Below, piece after piece: positions 1 to 9,034 of a stretch of 64,000 nt of DNA (its first letter is position 1; the number at the start of each line of letters is the position of its first letter). The notes under the pieces are model-generated. The model ran no database searches, was not told the origin of the DNA, and worked only from the letters and a program-made list of their open reading frames with translations. The translations under genes and the position numbers were made by a program. Origin of the DNA: Bifidobacterium catulorum (lineage in GTDB: Bacteria > Actinomycetota > Actinomycetes > Actinomycetales > Bifidobacteriaceae); contig NZ_QFFN01000007.1 of the NCBI RefSeq assembly GCF_003129925.1, positions 1 through 64,000 on the forward strand, read 5' to 3'.

Positions 1-165
1 CGCAAGGCGGACTAAGGGGGCCTCCACCAGCCGACAGAGCGAACGCCGGGGACACTCCCCTCAGTCTCGCCTCCGCTCGCCAGCTCCCCACCCGGCCCCC
101 ACCATTCGGCTCCCCCACGGCTGGGGGGGGAGCGGGCCGCCGCAAGGCGGACTGAGGGGGCCGAC
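1..165. repeat. Intergenic repeat, CTCCCCTCA/TGAGGGGG family (cut by window edge)
   Basis: This stretch has no gene. It carries the modules seen at several other places in the window: ACTCCCCTCAGTC near 54, GCCAGCTCCCC near 79, GGCTCCCCC near 109 and GCGGACTGAGGGGG near 147. A second GCGGACTAAGGGGG lies at about 7-20. The modules form inverted pairs, so the element could fold, but I see no encoded protein. The left end is outside the window. Confidence 0.6.
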
Positions 166-268
166 AAAAAACGGGAGACGCGTGCGGCTTCAAGGCGCAC
201 CGAGGGAAGGCGTACAAAGGTACGTCGACCGAGGAGCAACGCCGAAGACGCTCCGTCTCCCGTTTTTT
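166..268 (-). terminator. Long inverted repeat overlapping the murA stop codon
   Basis: Arms AAAAAACGGGAGACG (166-180) and CGTCTCCCGTTTTTT (254-268) are a perfect 15-bp inverted repeat with a 73-base GC-rich centre. The inner arm overlaps the murA stop codon at 267-269. On the minus strand the structure ends in a run of T, as a Rho-independent terminator does, but a 73-base loop is far longer than usual, so it may be a structured 3' element. The centre holds a smaller GTAC-AAAG-GTAC palindrome near 209-222. Confidence 0.55.
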
Positions 269-1616
269 ACTCGAAATCGGCACCGAGGGCAGCCAACTTC
301 CCCCGGAAGTCCGCATATCCGCGGTCGATGAGCGAGATGCCACGCACGGTGGAGGGCCCTTCGGCGGCGAGTGCGGCGATCAGGTGGGAGAATCCGCCGC
401 GCAGGTCGGGCACGTCGATGTCGCGTCCGGTGAGCGGGGTGGGTCCGAAGATGACGGCGGAATGCTTGTAGTTGCGCTGCTGGAAGCGGCAGGGCAGGGA
501 GCCGAGGCACTCGCGGTAGAGCTGCACGGTGGCGCCCATCTGCACGAGCGGCTTAGTGAAGCCGAAGCGGTTCTCGTATACGGTTTCGTGCACGATGGAG
601 AGTCCCTTGGCCTGGGTGAGGGCCACGACGAGGGGCTGCTGCCAGTCGGTCATGAAGCCGGGGTGCACATCGGTCTCGATGGCGACGGGCTTGAGGTCGC
701 CGCCCGGATGCCAGAAACGGATGCCTTTATCGGTGACGTCGAATTCGCCGCCGATTTTGCGGAACACGTTGAGGAAGGTCATCATTTCGGGCTGGGTGGC
801 GCCTTTGACGAAGATGTCGCCGTGGGTGGCGAGGGCGGCGGAGGCCCAGGATGCGGCTTCGATGCGGTCGGTGAGCGACGTGTGCGTGTAGCCTTTGAGC
901 TCCTTGACGCCTTCGATGCGGAAGGTGCGGTCGACGTCCACGGAGATGATGGCGCCCATCTTCTGCAGCACGGAGACGAGGTCCATGATTTCGGGTTCGA
1001 TGGCTGCGCCGGAGAGCTCGGTCTTACCTTCGGCGAGCACGGCGGCGAGCAGGGTCTGTTCGGTGGCGCCGACGGACGGGTACGGCAGGTGAATCTTGGC
1101 GCCTTTGAGTCCGTTGGGTGCGGTGATGTGGATGCCATCGCTGTGTTCCTTGTCGACGTTGGCGCCGAGTTTGCGCAGCGTTTCGAGGTGGAAGTCGATG
1201 GGGCGTCCGCCGATGTTGCAGCCGCCGAGGGCGGGGATGAACGCTTCGCCGAGGCGGTGCAGCAGCGGGCCGGAGAAGAGGATCGGGATGCGGGAGGAGC
1301 CGGAGAGCGTGTCGACGTCGGCCACGTTGGCGAGTTCCACGTGGGATGCGTCGATGGTGACGGTGCCTTCGGGGCCGTCGACGTCGACGTTCACGCCGTG
1401 GAGGCGCAGCAGGTCGGAGACCACATGCACGTCGCGGATCTCGGGCACGTTCTTCAGCACCGACTTGCCGGGGGCGAGCAGGGCGGCGACCATCGCCTTG
1501 CTGACGAAGTTCTTGGCGCCACGCACCTTGATCTTGCCGTTGAGCGGTTTGCCTCCGACGACGCGCAACACATCATTCTCAGGATTCACGAACTTCTCCT
1601 TCAATTCGTTCGTCAT
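267..1616 (-). CDS. murA: UDP-N-acetylglucosamine 1-carboxyvinyltransferase
   Basis: MurA moves enolpyruvate from phosphoenolpyruvate to UDP-GlcNAc, the first committed step of cytoplasmic peptidoglycan precursor synthesis. The 449-aa protein is slightly longer than the usual ~420 aa because of an N-terminal extension of about 15 residues. The substrate-binding GAKN is at residues 33-36. The catalytic loop reads GGCNIGGRP, with the attacking cysteine at residue 133, the form that is normally fosfomycin-sensitive. The two-lobed EPSP-synthase fold repeats are recognisable throughout. The gene stands alone, with its 3' end in a long inverted repeat and the DHODH-like gene upstream on the same strand across a 122-bp gap. 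No strong ribosome-binding site is seen before the ATG, so the start is less certain than the identity. Confidence 0.95.
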   Translation of the reverse strand: MTNELKEKFVNPENDVLRVVGGKPLNGKIKVRGAKNFVSKAMVAALLAPGKSVLKNVPEIRDVHVVSDLLRLHGVNVDVDGPEGTVTIDASHVELANVADVDTLSGSSRIPILFSGPLLHRLGEAFIPALGGCNIGGRPIDFHLETLRKLGANVDKEHSDGIHITAPNGLKGAKIHLPYPSVGATEQTLLAAVLAEGKTELSGAAIEPEIMDLVSVLQKMGAIISVDVDRTFRIEGVKELKGYTHTSLTDRIEAASWASAALATHGDIFVKGATQPEMMTFLNVFRKIGGEFDVTDKGIRFWHPGGDLKPVAIETDVHPGFMTDWQQPLVVALTQAKGLSIVHETVYENRFGFTKPLVQMGATVQLYRECLGSLPCRFQQRNYKHSAVIFGPTPLTGRDIDVPDLRGGFSHLIAALAAEGPSTVRGISLIDRGYADFRGKLAALGADFE

Positions 1617-1738
1617 GGATATATCACCGATGACGAAAAAGACTACATACAGTCTGCCATATGCGGTGTGGCGACTCCGTGAAATCGCCAGCGGCTAATC
1701 CGGGAATAAACGGGCCGATGGACGAATGGGCGGGTCGG

Positions 1739-2896
1739 TCAGGACTGCTTGATCTGACGTGCGAGACCGGGGTTCCACATGGCGCCGGTGGCGCTCATGA
1801 CCGCGTCGGCTCCCGCGGCACGGTATTCGGCGTAGTCGGCGGGCGTGGTCACGCCGCCGACGCCGATGATGCCGTAGTCGAGGCCGAGTCGTTCGCGCAG
1901 TGCGGCGAGCCTGCGGACCATGTCGAGTCCGGAGGGTTTGATGGCGGCGCCGCATACGCCGCTGCGGTCGCGTCCCGCTCCCGGCAGCGCCTGTGCGCCT
2001 TGGGCGTCGACGAGTTTGGCGGAGATGGTGTTGATGGTGGAGAATCCTTGGACGAGTCCTCGTCCGGCGGTCACGCGCACCATGTATTCGAGGTCGCCGT
2101 CGGAGGGCAGATACGCGAGTTTGATGATGAGCGGCGTATCACCGATCTCGTTTTTGACGGCTTCGGTGATGGTGGACACCTGGTCGGGTGCGTGGCACAG
2201 CAGACGGTTGTGGCCTTCGTTCGGGCAGCTGGTGTTCATTTCCATCACGTGGGCGCCGGTTTCCATGACCAGACGTGCGGTGGTCACGTGGTCGGCCACG
2301 TATTCGGCGGCGGTCATGCCGTCGTGGCGTGAGCCTTGGAAGCTGGGGACGAGCAGCTGTCCCACTCCGGCGCGTTCCATGGCACGCTGCATGTCGGGCT
2401 GCCAGACGTCCGGATCCTGCGAGGGCACGCCGAACGAGTTGGAGATGGAGATGGGGGTTTCAAAACGGTGGTCGGCAAGCACGCCGTCGTCGCATTCGTC
2501 GCTGCCGGGGTCGAGGATGCCGTCGGCGGACCGGGGATGCACGGCGAGCACGTTGGGGAACGGGTTGCATCCCCAGGCGTGTGAGCGCACGGTTTTGTAG
2601 ACGGCGAGGTCGTAGCCCATGCGGAACGCCGCCGTGGTGTAACGTTCGTTGAGCAATGGGCCGGCCGGGATGCCGAAGGGCAGGTCGACGGGGATGCCGA
2701 AGAACGATTCGGCGGGGGTGTGCGCGGCTTCGGGAGCGGACTCGTTCAGCGTGCGTGCGACCTGATCGGCGGTGACGCCGTCCTTGGCGTCGCCTCCGAG
2801 CGCTTCGGCGAAGGCGCCGAACGGGCCGGATGCGTAGTTGTCTTCGTAGGTGCGGTCGACGTCGTAGAACGGTGTGGCGGTCGTTTCCTCGCTCAT
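1739..2896 (-). CDS. Dihydroorotate dehydrogenase-like FMN oxidoreductase (class 1 type)
   Basis: The 385-aa protein has a flavin TIM barrel like dihydroorotate dehydrogenase, the enzyme that oxidises dihydroorotate to orotate in pyrimidine synthesis. Visible are FGIPAGPLLN near the N terminus, YKTVRS, the active-site signature EMNTSCPNEGHN with the cysteine typical of class 1 enzymes (class 2 has serine), PLIIKLAYL, and the C-terminal phosphate-binding segment IIGVGGVTTPADYAEYRAAGADAV. I chose the ATG at 2896 because GGGAGAGG lies just upstream; the frame stays open further upstream but runs into repeat DNA. No pyrK or other pyr gene is adjacent, so it could be a paralogue rather than the pathway enzyme, and I leave the symbol open. 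Confidence 0.8.
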   Translation of the reverse strand: MSEETTATPFYDVDRTYEDNYASGPFGAFAEALGGDAKDGVTADQVARTLNESAPEAAHTPAESFFGIPVDLPFGIPAGPLLNERYTTAAFRMGYDLAVYKTVRSHAWGCNPFPNVLAVHPRSADGILDPGSDECDDGVLADHRFETPISISNSFGVPSQDPDVWQPDMQRAMERAGVGQLLVPSFQGSRHDGMTAAEYVADHVTTARLVMETGAHVMEMNTSCPNEGHNRLLCHAPDQVSTITEAVKNEIGDTPLIIKLAYLPSDGDLEYMVRVTAGRGLVQGFSTINTISAKLVDAQGAQALPGAGRDRSGVCGAAIKPSGLDMVRRLAALRERLGLDYGIIGVGGVTTPADYAEYRAAGADAVMSATGAMWNPGLARQIKQS

Positions 2897-2989
2897 GGTC
2901 CTCTCCCGGTGATGATTGGTTTTCAGGCTCATTCGATTGTACGGCGTGGGATTGTACGGCGTGGGATGGCATGTGGCGAAGACGGGCGA

Positions 2990-3375
2990 CAAGCCTGACT
3001 GAGGGGAGAGCACGGTGCACGGGGGCAACTCCCCTCAGTCACGCTGCGCGTGACAGCTCCCCTCACCTTGAGGGGAGCCTGTTGAATGCCACGTTCCAAC
3101 CAATCGGCTCCCCTGCGAAGTAGGGGAAGCTGTCAGGCGATAGCCTGACTGAGGGGGTTCCAGCACAGTGCACGTGGACAACCCCCCTCCCTCAAGGGCA
3201 AGATGGCCGGAATGCCGGGGGTTCCAGCACAGTGCACATGGACAACTCCCCTCAGTCACGCTACGCGTGACAGCTCCCCTCACCTTGAGGGGAGCCTATG
3301 GGATGCCGCGCCCCACCAATCGGCTCCCCTCGCTGAGGGGAGCTGTCGCGTATAACGCGACTGAGGGGAGAAGAC
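2990..3375. repeat. Intergenic cluster of CTCCCCTCA-type repeats
   Basis: The 2897-3422 gap has no gene. It holds two copies of one module (about 3022-3116 and 3240-3335): CAACTCCCCTCAGTCACGC, CGTGACAGCTCCCCTCACC, TTGAGGGGAGCC and CCAATCGGCTCCCCT. Between them GTTCCAGCACAGTGCAC occurs twice (near 3158 and 3218). Paired CTCCCCTCA and TGAGGGGAG halves would form hairpins on either strand. The cluster lies just past the 3' end of the large surface-protein gene. Confidence 0.7.
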
Positions 3376-3422
3376 GTCTCACGACGCCCCCTCCCCTCGG
3401 TCGGTTAGGTTGTCAGGCTGTG

Positions 3423-6400
3423 TCAGTGCGTGCGCTTGCTCCTGGCGTAGAAGACCACGCCTGCGGCGGCGAGCAGTACGACGACCACGGCCACGATGGC
3501 ACCGATGGCGGCGCCGGTGCGCGAGAGCTTGCTGCTCTGGCCAGCGGTGGCGCCGGTGTTGGTGGTCACCTGGGCGCCGCCGTTGCCCGGCGTCGTGGCG
3601 GCTGCCGCCTTGACGGTCACGTTGGCGGTGATGGTGTAGGCCTTGCCGCCCACGAAGGCGGTGCCCTTCACGGCGAACGAGCCAACCTTGGCGTAGGCGC
3701 TGGCGGGCACGTCGTTCCACGTGACGGTCTCATCGGTGGTGCTGCCATCGGACCAGTGCACCTTCACGGTCGCCGGCAGCTGCGGCGCCTTGCCCACGGT
3801 GGTGGGGATGTCGACGCCGTCTTCCACGTACTTGACCTCGACGTTCTTCACGTCGACGGTGGCGGTCACGGTGTGTGCGGCATTCTTGACGGTGACGGTG
3901 CCCTTGACCTCGAACGTACCGGCCGTAGCGTAGTCCTTGGCCGGGATCTCGTTCCAGACGATCGGCTCGTTCGTGGTGTCGTCGTTGCTCCACTTGACCC
4001 ATGCGGTCTTGGGAAGTTCGGGCTTCACGCCGGGCTTCGTGCTGGTCTTCACGGTGGCCTGCACGTCGACCACGGTGGCCGCGTTCACGATCACCTTGAC
4101 GGAGACCGGCAGACCAGCGACGGTTCCGTTGACGGTGAACTGGCCGCCGTCACGGCTCTGCCACTTGTCGAAGGCGTCCCACGTGATGGTTTCGGTGCTG
4201 TCCTTGCCGCCATCGTTCCACTTGACGGTGGCGGTCTTGGGCAGTTCGGGCGGTGTGCCGGAGTCCACGGTGATGGTCTTGTCGCCGTTCACCGTGGCGG
4301 AGACGGCCTTGGCGCTGTGCACAATGACGTTCACGGTCACGCCGTCCTTGTAGCCATTGACCTCGCCCTTGACGGCGATGGTCTTGTCCTTGCCGGAGCG
4401 GTTGGAGAAGTCCACGCCGTCGGTCTTCCAGGTGACGGCGACGGTACCGGTCTTGCCGTTGGAGAACTTCGCTTCCACGGAGGTCGGCAGGTTCGGCGTC
4501 TGGCCGGCGTTCACCTCCACGTCCTTCGGCGCGGTGACGGATTCGATGCTGGCGGCGACGACGGTGATCTTCACGGTCACGGTCTTGCCGGCGACCTCGC
4601 CGGTCACGGTCACGGGCTGGTCGCTGGCCTTGTCGAACAGCTTGTCGAAGTCGGCCGGCTCATCCCAGATGACGTTCTCGGCGGTGGTCTCGCCGTTGGA
4701 CCATGTCACTTCGGCGGTCTTGGGCAGCGTGGGCACGTTGCCTTCCACCGTGGAGAAGTCGGCCGGGTTCTTCGCGGATTCCGCGGTGGCGGCCTTGACG
4801 GACACGGTGAACTCAACGTCCTTGTCCCAGCCGTCGGTCTTGCCGGTGGCGGTGACGTAGTGCGCGGTGTGCGGCTTGTTCCAGCCTTCGGGCAGGGTGA
4901 GGGCGATGTCTCGCGTTTCGGTGGCGCCGTCGTTCCACGTGACCTTGGCCTTGCCGGTCAGGTTCGCGGGGGCGGTCCTGCCGGAGTCCACGGTGATGGT
5001 GTCGGCGGTCGGCTCCACGGCGGTGATGGCGCGGGCCTTCACGTTCACCGTCACGCTTACGGTGAGGGGCTTGCCGTTGGCGTCGGTGAGGTCGCCGGCG
5101 GCGCGGGTCACAGTGGTCTGCTGCACGGTGCCGTTCACGGTGAACGTGCCGGCCTGCGCATACTTGCCGGCGTCGATCTTGTCCCAGGCCACGGTGTTGG
5201 TGGTCGTGGTGCCGTCGGAGTAGGTCACGGTGGCGTTGATCGTGCTCAGGTCGGGCGCGTGCGTGGCGACGGTGTCCACGGAGGCGGCGGTGGCCTTGGC
5301 GGTCAGGGCGGCCGCGGCGGTCACGGTGACGGGCAGCGTCACCTTGGTGGTCTGGCCGTCGGCGGTCACGGTGCCGGTGGCGTTGAAGGAACCGACCGTG
5401 GCGTAGCTCTTGGCGTCGATCTTGTCCCAGGCGACGGTTCCGTCGGTCGTGTCGCCGTTGGACCACGTGACCTTGGCGGTCTTCGGAAGCTTGGAGGTCG
5501 GGTCGAGGCCTGCCGGCGTGCTCAGCGTGGCCGGGTCAAGGGTGGCGCCGGTGATGGTCGCCGGCTTGACGATGACGTTCAGGGTCACGGTGCCGTCATA
5601 GCCCGCGACCTTGCCGGTGAGCGTGGCGTTGCCGCCTTGGCGGTCCTTCCACGTCGCTTCGGGAACCGCGGCGGGCGTCCAGGTGACGGCCACGTCCTTG
5701 GTCGTGCCGTCGCTGAGCGTGGCCTTGACGGTGGTCGGCAGCTGCGCGTTCGGGTTGGTGCCGGATTCGACGGTGATGTCAGCGGGGTTGGTCACGTTCG
5801 TGACCTTCGCGTCCACCACGGTGATCTTCAGCGTGACGGGCTGGCCCTTCACGGTGCCGTTGAACGTCTGCTCGCCGAGCTGGTCGAACGTGGCCTTGGT
5901 GGGGTCGTTGGTCCACGTGATGGGTTCGGCGGTCGTGTCGCCGTTGGACCACGTGACTTCGGCGGTCGAGGGGATGTTCGTGGGCTTGGAGCCCTTGACC
6001 ACGGTGATGTCGTCGAGCGCGGCCACGGACTTGACGGTCGCGGCGGTGACGGTCACGTGGGCGGTGACGGTCTTGCCGGCGATGGCGCCGGTCAGGTCGT
6101 AGGTGCCGCCTTCGCGCTTGCCGTACTGGTCCTTGGCGCTGGACTGCCAGTTGATGGTCTCACTGGAGGTGTCGCCGTTGGACCATGACACCTTGCCGGT
6201 CTTGGGCAGCTGGCCGTCCGGGTTCGTGCCGGACGGAGTGGTGATGTCGGTTGCGGCGGCGGTGCCGTCAATCGTCGCCTTGGTGACCGTGGCGGCCGCG
6301 ACGTTCAGCGTGGCCGTGACCTTCTTGGCCCAGCCGTCCACCGTGCCGTTGACCTTCACGGTGTGGGCGGTACGGTCCTTGTTCCAATCGTTCGGGATGG

Positions 6401-7520
6401 CCTCCCACGTCACGTCGACGTCGGCGGTGGTGTTGTCGCTGTAGTGGGCCGTCACCTTGGCCGGCAGCTGCGCCGTCGGCTTGGTCGTGCCCGAGGCCAC
6501 GGAAATCGCCGCCGGATCATCCACGGAGGTGATGGTCTTGGTGGCGGCGTTCACCATCGCAACATAAGTCTTAAAATCGTTCAGATAATCGGAGGCATCA
6601 TATTCATAGCCCGCCGAATCCTGATATTGCATACCGCCATAAACCTGGGATTCAGTCATACCATTCGGGTAATCCTGCCAGCCGCTCCCAGTATTAAACC
6701 GCGCGTGCTTGGCAATGGCTAATCCAGTGGTGGAGAACGGGTAAACCTGAATCTTGGTTTCCCCCGTAAAGCAGATTTTGTTCGTCAGCGCACGATAATG
6801 ACCAATTTGCGCCGAAGAACCGCAGTCTAACGGGTGGTCGTCGTAGTTGTTGATTTCGGAATACCAACTATCAGCTGCAACGGACCGATTATCTGAAGTC
6901 CACGGAGAGTAATAGCTGCTGGCATACAGATTCTCAAGTGCGAAGGTCCACGATTGCCCATTGTTCGCCGCATGACCGAACTGGTGCGACGAATAATTGA
7001 CGTTCGACTGCGAGGCAGCCATCATCTTATCCGTCACCTTCAACGGCGTAAGTCCGGCACCATTGTCATCGCAGGCACGAGCCGGATTGCCCTTCGGCAA
7101 ATCAGTACGGCAAGGTTCGTTCTTCAAAGAAGAACGAAATGTGTTGATAGCAATAATCTGTTCAATGGCAGTCTGCATATTATCCAATGCAGTGGCGTCA
7201 TCAGCGGCACCGATGTTGGTCTGATCCTTGAAGTGGGCGGTCTTCAACAGTTCCGCGGCCTCTTTGGCCGTCGTCTTCTCGTTGGCATCGGTCGCGTTCT
7301 CGGACTTCCAGATGAAGTAGCCATAGGACGACTTCTTCTCCGTGGCGCTCAGCTGGTCCCACGCGCCGTCCGCCGCGTTGGCGGTGACGGCGGTCAGGCC
7401 CATCGTGGCGACGGTGGCGGCCGCCGCGAGCACGCCGATTACCCTCTTCTTCCAATCATGCAGCCGAGCGGGTCGACGAGTCGATGACTCCCGCGCAGCC
7501 GACAAGCTATTCAAGCCCAT
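3423..7520 (-). CDS. Cell-wall-anchored surface protein: CAP domain plus twelve Ig-like repeats
   Basis: A 1365-aa secreted protein. The N terminus has a signal peptide with a basic region (RPARLHDWKKR) before a hydrophobic stretch ending VTANAADGA. Residues of about 60-310 form a CAP/SCP-like domain: INTFR, NVNYSSHQFGH, ENLYAS, DSWYSEINNY and GHYRALTN match its conserved His and Glu positions. Then follow twelve tandem bacterial Ig-like domains of about 80 aa, each with a version of VTWSNGDTTxEPITW and a closing VKVTV strand. The C terminus has LSRTG at 1332-1336, a hydrophobic span and RSKRTH, a sorting signal in which the usual proline is serine. AGAAGGGAAAG precedes the ATG. The likely role is an extended stalk displaying the CAP domain; the ligand is unknown. 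Confidence 0.85.
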   Translation of the reverse strand: MGLNSLSAARESSTRRPARLHDWKKRVIGVLAAAATVATMGLTAVTANAADGAWDQLSATEKKSSYGYFIWKSENATDANEKTTAKEAAELLKTAHFKDQTNIGAADDATALDNMQTAIEQIIAINTFRSSLKNEPCRTDLPKGNPARACDDNGAGLTPLKVTDKMMAASQSNVNYSSHQFGHAANNGQSWTFALENLYASSYYSPWTSDNRSVAADSWYSEINNYDDHPLDCGSSAQIGHYRALTNKICFTGETKIQVYPFSTTGLAIAKHARFNTGSGWQDYPNGMTESQVYGGMQYQDSAGYEYDASDYLNDFKTYVAMVNAATKTITSVDDPAAISVASGTTKPTAQLPAKVTAHYSDNTTADVDVTWEAIPNDWNKDRTAHTVKVNGTVDGWAKKVTATLNVAAATVTKATIDGTAAATDITTPSGTNPDGQLPKTGKVSWSNGDTSSETINWQSSAKDQYGKREGGTYDLTGAIAGKTVTAHVTVTAATVKSVAALDDITVVKGSKPTNIPSTAEVTWSNGDTTAEPITWTNDPTKATFDQLGEQTFNGTVKGQPVTLKITVVDAKVTNVTNPADITVESGTNPNAQLPTTVKATLSDGTTKDVAVTWTPAAVPEATWKDRQGGNATLTGKVAGYDGTVTLNVIVKPATITGATLDPATLSTPAGLDPTSKLPKTAKVTWSNGDTTDGTVAWDKIDAKSYATVGSFNATGTVTADGQTTKVTLPVTVTAAAALTAKATAASVDTVATHAPDLSTINATVTYSDGTTTTNTVAWDKIDAGKYAQAGTFTVNGTVQQTTVTRAAGDLTDANGKPLTVSVTVNVKARAITAVEPTADTITVDSGRTAPANLTGKAKVTWNDGATETRDIALTLPEGWNKPHTAHYVTATGKTDGWDKDVEFTVSVKAATAESAKNPADFSTVEGNVPTLPKTAEVTWSNGETTAENVIWDEPADFDKLFDKASDQPVTVTGEVAGKTVTVKITVVAASIESVTAPKDVEVNAGQTPNLPTSVEAKFSNGKTGTVAVTWKTDGVDFSNRSGKDKTIAVKGEVNGYKDGVTVNVIVHSAKAVSATVNGDKTITVDSGTPPELPKTATVKWNDGGKDSTETITWDAFDKWQSRDGGQFTVNGTVAGLPVSVKVIVNAATVVDVQATVKTSTKPGVKPELPKTAWVKWSNDDTTNEPIVWNEIPAKDYATAGTFEVKGTVTVKNAAHTVTATVDVKNVEVKYVEDGVDIPTTVGKAPQLPATVKVHWSDGSTTDETVTWNDVPASAYAKVGSFAVKGTAFVGGKAYTITANVTVKAAAATTPGNGGAQVTTNTGATAGQSSKLSRTGAAIGAIVAVVVVLLAAAGVVFYARSKRTH

Positions 7521-7606
7521 GACTTTCCCTTCTGTCCGCCACGACGGGTTGAACCTATCACCACCCCCGTTCGGGAGGAGGTCGTTCGCGACGTAAACCT
7601 CGATAT

Positions 7607-7625
7607 ATATCCTTATTAAGGATAT
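7607..7625. promoter_or_regulatory. Palindrome upstream of the CAP/Ig surface-protein gene
   Basis: ATATCCTTA and TAAGGATAT form a perfect 9-bp inverted repeat with a single central base, 87 bp upstream of the surface-protein start codon. An AT-rich palindrome in otherwise GC-rich DNA is a plausible operator or promoter overlap. Close by, GTATCAGGGGA is repeated twice (about 7659 and 7670). No regulator for it is identified. Confidence 0.35.
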
Positions 7626-7950
7626 CCCTCCGCAAGGATGAACGACAGACCACCCCCGTATCAGGGGACCGTATCAGGGGACAACGCACACCGCCTGAGC
7701 GGCAAAGGACGAAGCGCTTTTTCGCGGATATCAGGGTTTCGTCCTTGGGAAGATCAGGAATCAAGCAACGTAAACGTTGAAATTTCAATGATTCTTATTG
7801 CCGATATGGATGAATGCGAAGGACGACTCCTCATTTTCTCGAAAAAACGCCGTCGTCCATGACCATCAGTGATATTCCCGTGGGCTACGTCACAACACGA
7901 CGATTATGCGGCCCAATCCATGAATGCAGAGGAAGGGCGTTTATTCCTCA

Positions 7951-8164
7951 GCCAACTCCCCTCAGACCGCCTCACGGCGGCCAGCTCCCCTCAACCTTGA
8001 GGGGAGCCGATCGGCGAGAGCCATCGCCAAAACAGAACGGCCTCCGAAAGAAGCCACCACAAAGCAAAAGACAACAGACCACAAAACCAGCCAACTCCCC
8101 TCAGACCGCCTCACGCCGATCGGCTCCCCTCAACCATGAGGGGAGCCGATCGGCGAGAGCCATC
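7951..8164. repeat. Two copies of a CTCCCCTCA-type repeat
   Basis: The 7521-8313 gap (793 bp) holds no convincing gene. Two near-identical modules (7951-8025 and 8090-8164) each contain CCAACTCCCCTCAGACCGCC, a GGCTCCCCTCAACC-type half and TGAGGGGAGCCGATCGGCG, followed by AGAGCCATC. The 65 bases between them are A-rich and unique. The same family is seen at 1, 2990, 21110, 23235, 35238, 56076 and 63708. Confidence 0.7.
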
Positions 8165-8267
8165 ACCGAAGACGATCAGCCAACGGGCCCGGTCCTGTAA
8201 TTATGGACGGCCTTCGGCCGGCGTTCTATCGGCTCGGCCGCTCGATATATCGCGGCCTCGCACAGGC

Positions 8268-8327
8268 CCTGGGTAACAGTCCACCGGACTGTTACCCAGG
8301 CTGATCGAGACAGCTAGTCTCGATCAG
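8268..8327 (-). terminator. Two tandem perfect hairpins at the leuD 3' end
   Basis: The first hairpin has arms CCTGGGTAACAGTCC (8268-8282) and GGACTGTTACCCAGG (8286-8300), a perfect 15-bp stem with a 3-base loop. The second has CTGATCGAGAC (8301-8311) and GTCTCGATCAG (8317-8327), a perfect 11-bp stem whose 5-base loop contains most of the leuD TAG stop codon (8314-8316). There is no clear T run, so termination is inferred only from position and stem strength. Confidence 0.5.
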
Positions 8328-8994
8328 CCAACGGGCCTGTCCATTCGTATTCTTGTTCTCGGGCGGAGGCGATGGGGGCTTCGGGCAGATGGCGGGCCGG
8401 CAGCGTGGTCGGCTTGAACGGGAACTTCTCCGCACGCATCTTCTCGTAGGCCAGAATATCGTCCTCATGCTGCAACGTCAGATCGATGTCGTCGTAGCCG
8501 TTCATCAGACGCCAACGCACGTAGTCGCCCACCTCGAACGGCAGGGTCACGTCGCCGCAGGTCACGGTGCGTTCGCCCAGGTCGACGGTCATCTCACGGC
8601 CCGGCTCCTCCTCAAGCAGCTTCCACAGCAGTTCGATGGACTCCATCGGCATGATGGCGGCCAGCACGCCGTTCTTGGCGGTGTTGCCGTAGAAGATGTC
8701 GGCGAAACGCGGCGCGATGACCACGCGGAAGCCATAGTCGTGCAGCGCCCACACGGCGTGCTCACGGGACGAGCCGATGCCGAAGTCCGGTCCGGCCACG
8801 AGGATCCTGCCCTTGCGGTACGGCTCCTTGTTGAGCACGAACTCCGGGTCGCGACGCCACGCATAGAACAGGGCGTCGTCGAAGCCGGACTTGGTCACGC
8901 GCTTGAGGAACACGGCGGGAATGATCTGATCGGTGTCGACGTTCGAACGACGGAGCGGAACGCCGACGCCGGTGACGACGGTAAGTTTTTCCAT
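8314..8994 (-). CDS. leuD: 3-isopropylmalate dehydratase small subunit
   Basis: LeuD is the swivel-domain subunit of isopropylmalate isomerase, which converts 2- to 3-isopropylmalate in leucine synthesis. The 226-aa protein has the family motifs [15 protein letters not shown] near residue 18 and [13 protein letters not shown] near residue 69, and normal length. It follows leuC by 40 bp on the same strand, and AAAGGAC precedes its ATG, so the two subunits are probably made from one transcript. The last codons and stop lie inside a strong hairpin. A 17-base copy of the DNA just beside the stop (8321-8337) recurs at 8173-8189. Confidence 0.96.
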   Translation of the reverse strand: MEKLTVVTGVGVPLRRSNVDTDQIIPAVFLKRVTKSGFDDALFYAWRRDPEFVLNKEPYRKGRILVAGPDFGIGSSREHAVWALHDYGFRVVIAPRFADIFYGNTAKNGVLAAIMPMESIELLWKLLEEEPGREMTVDLGERTVTCGDVTLPFEVGDYVRWRLMNGYDDIDLTLQHEDDILAYEKMRAEKFPFKPTTLPARHLPEAPIASAREQEYEWTGPLADRD

Positions 8995-9034
8995 GATTGA
9001 AAAGTCCTTTGGTTATAAGCGGGAAAACGGCGTT

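Noticed and set aside
2897-3028. Longer N terminus for the DHODH-like protein
   Set aside because: The added 44 codons run into repeat DNA, are not part of the family fold, and a good ribosome-binding site marks the ATG at 2896.
3168-6188. Plus-strand open frame of about 1000 codons opposite the CAP/Ig surface gene
   Set aside because: It mirrors the codon periodicity of the minus-strand gene; its product is a Gly/His/Asp/Val-rich pattern without domains, and the minus strand has a signal peptide, repeats and a sorting signal.
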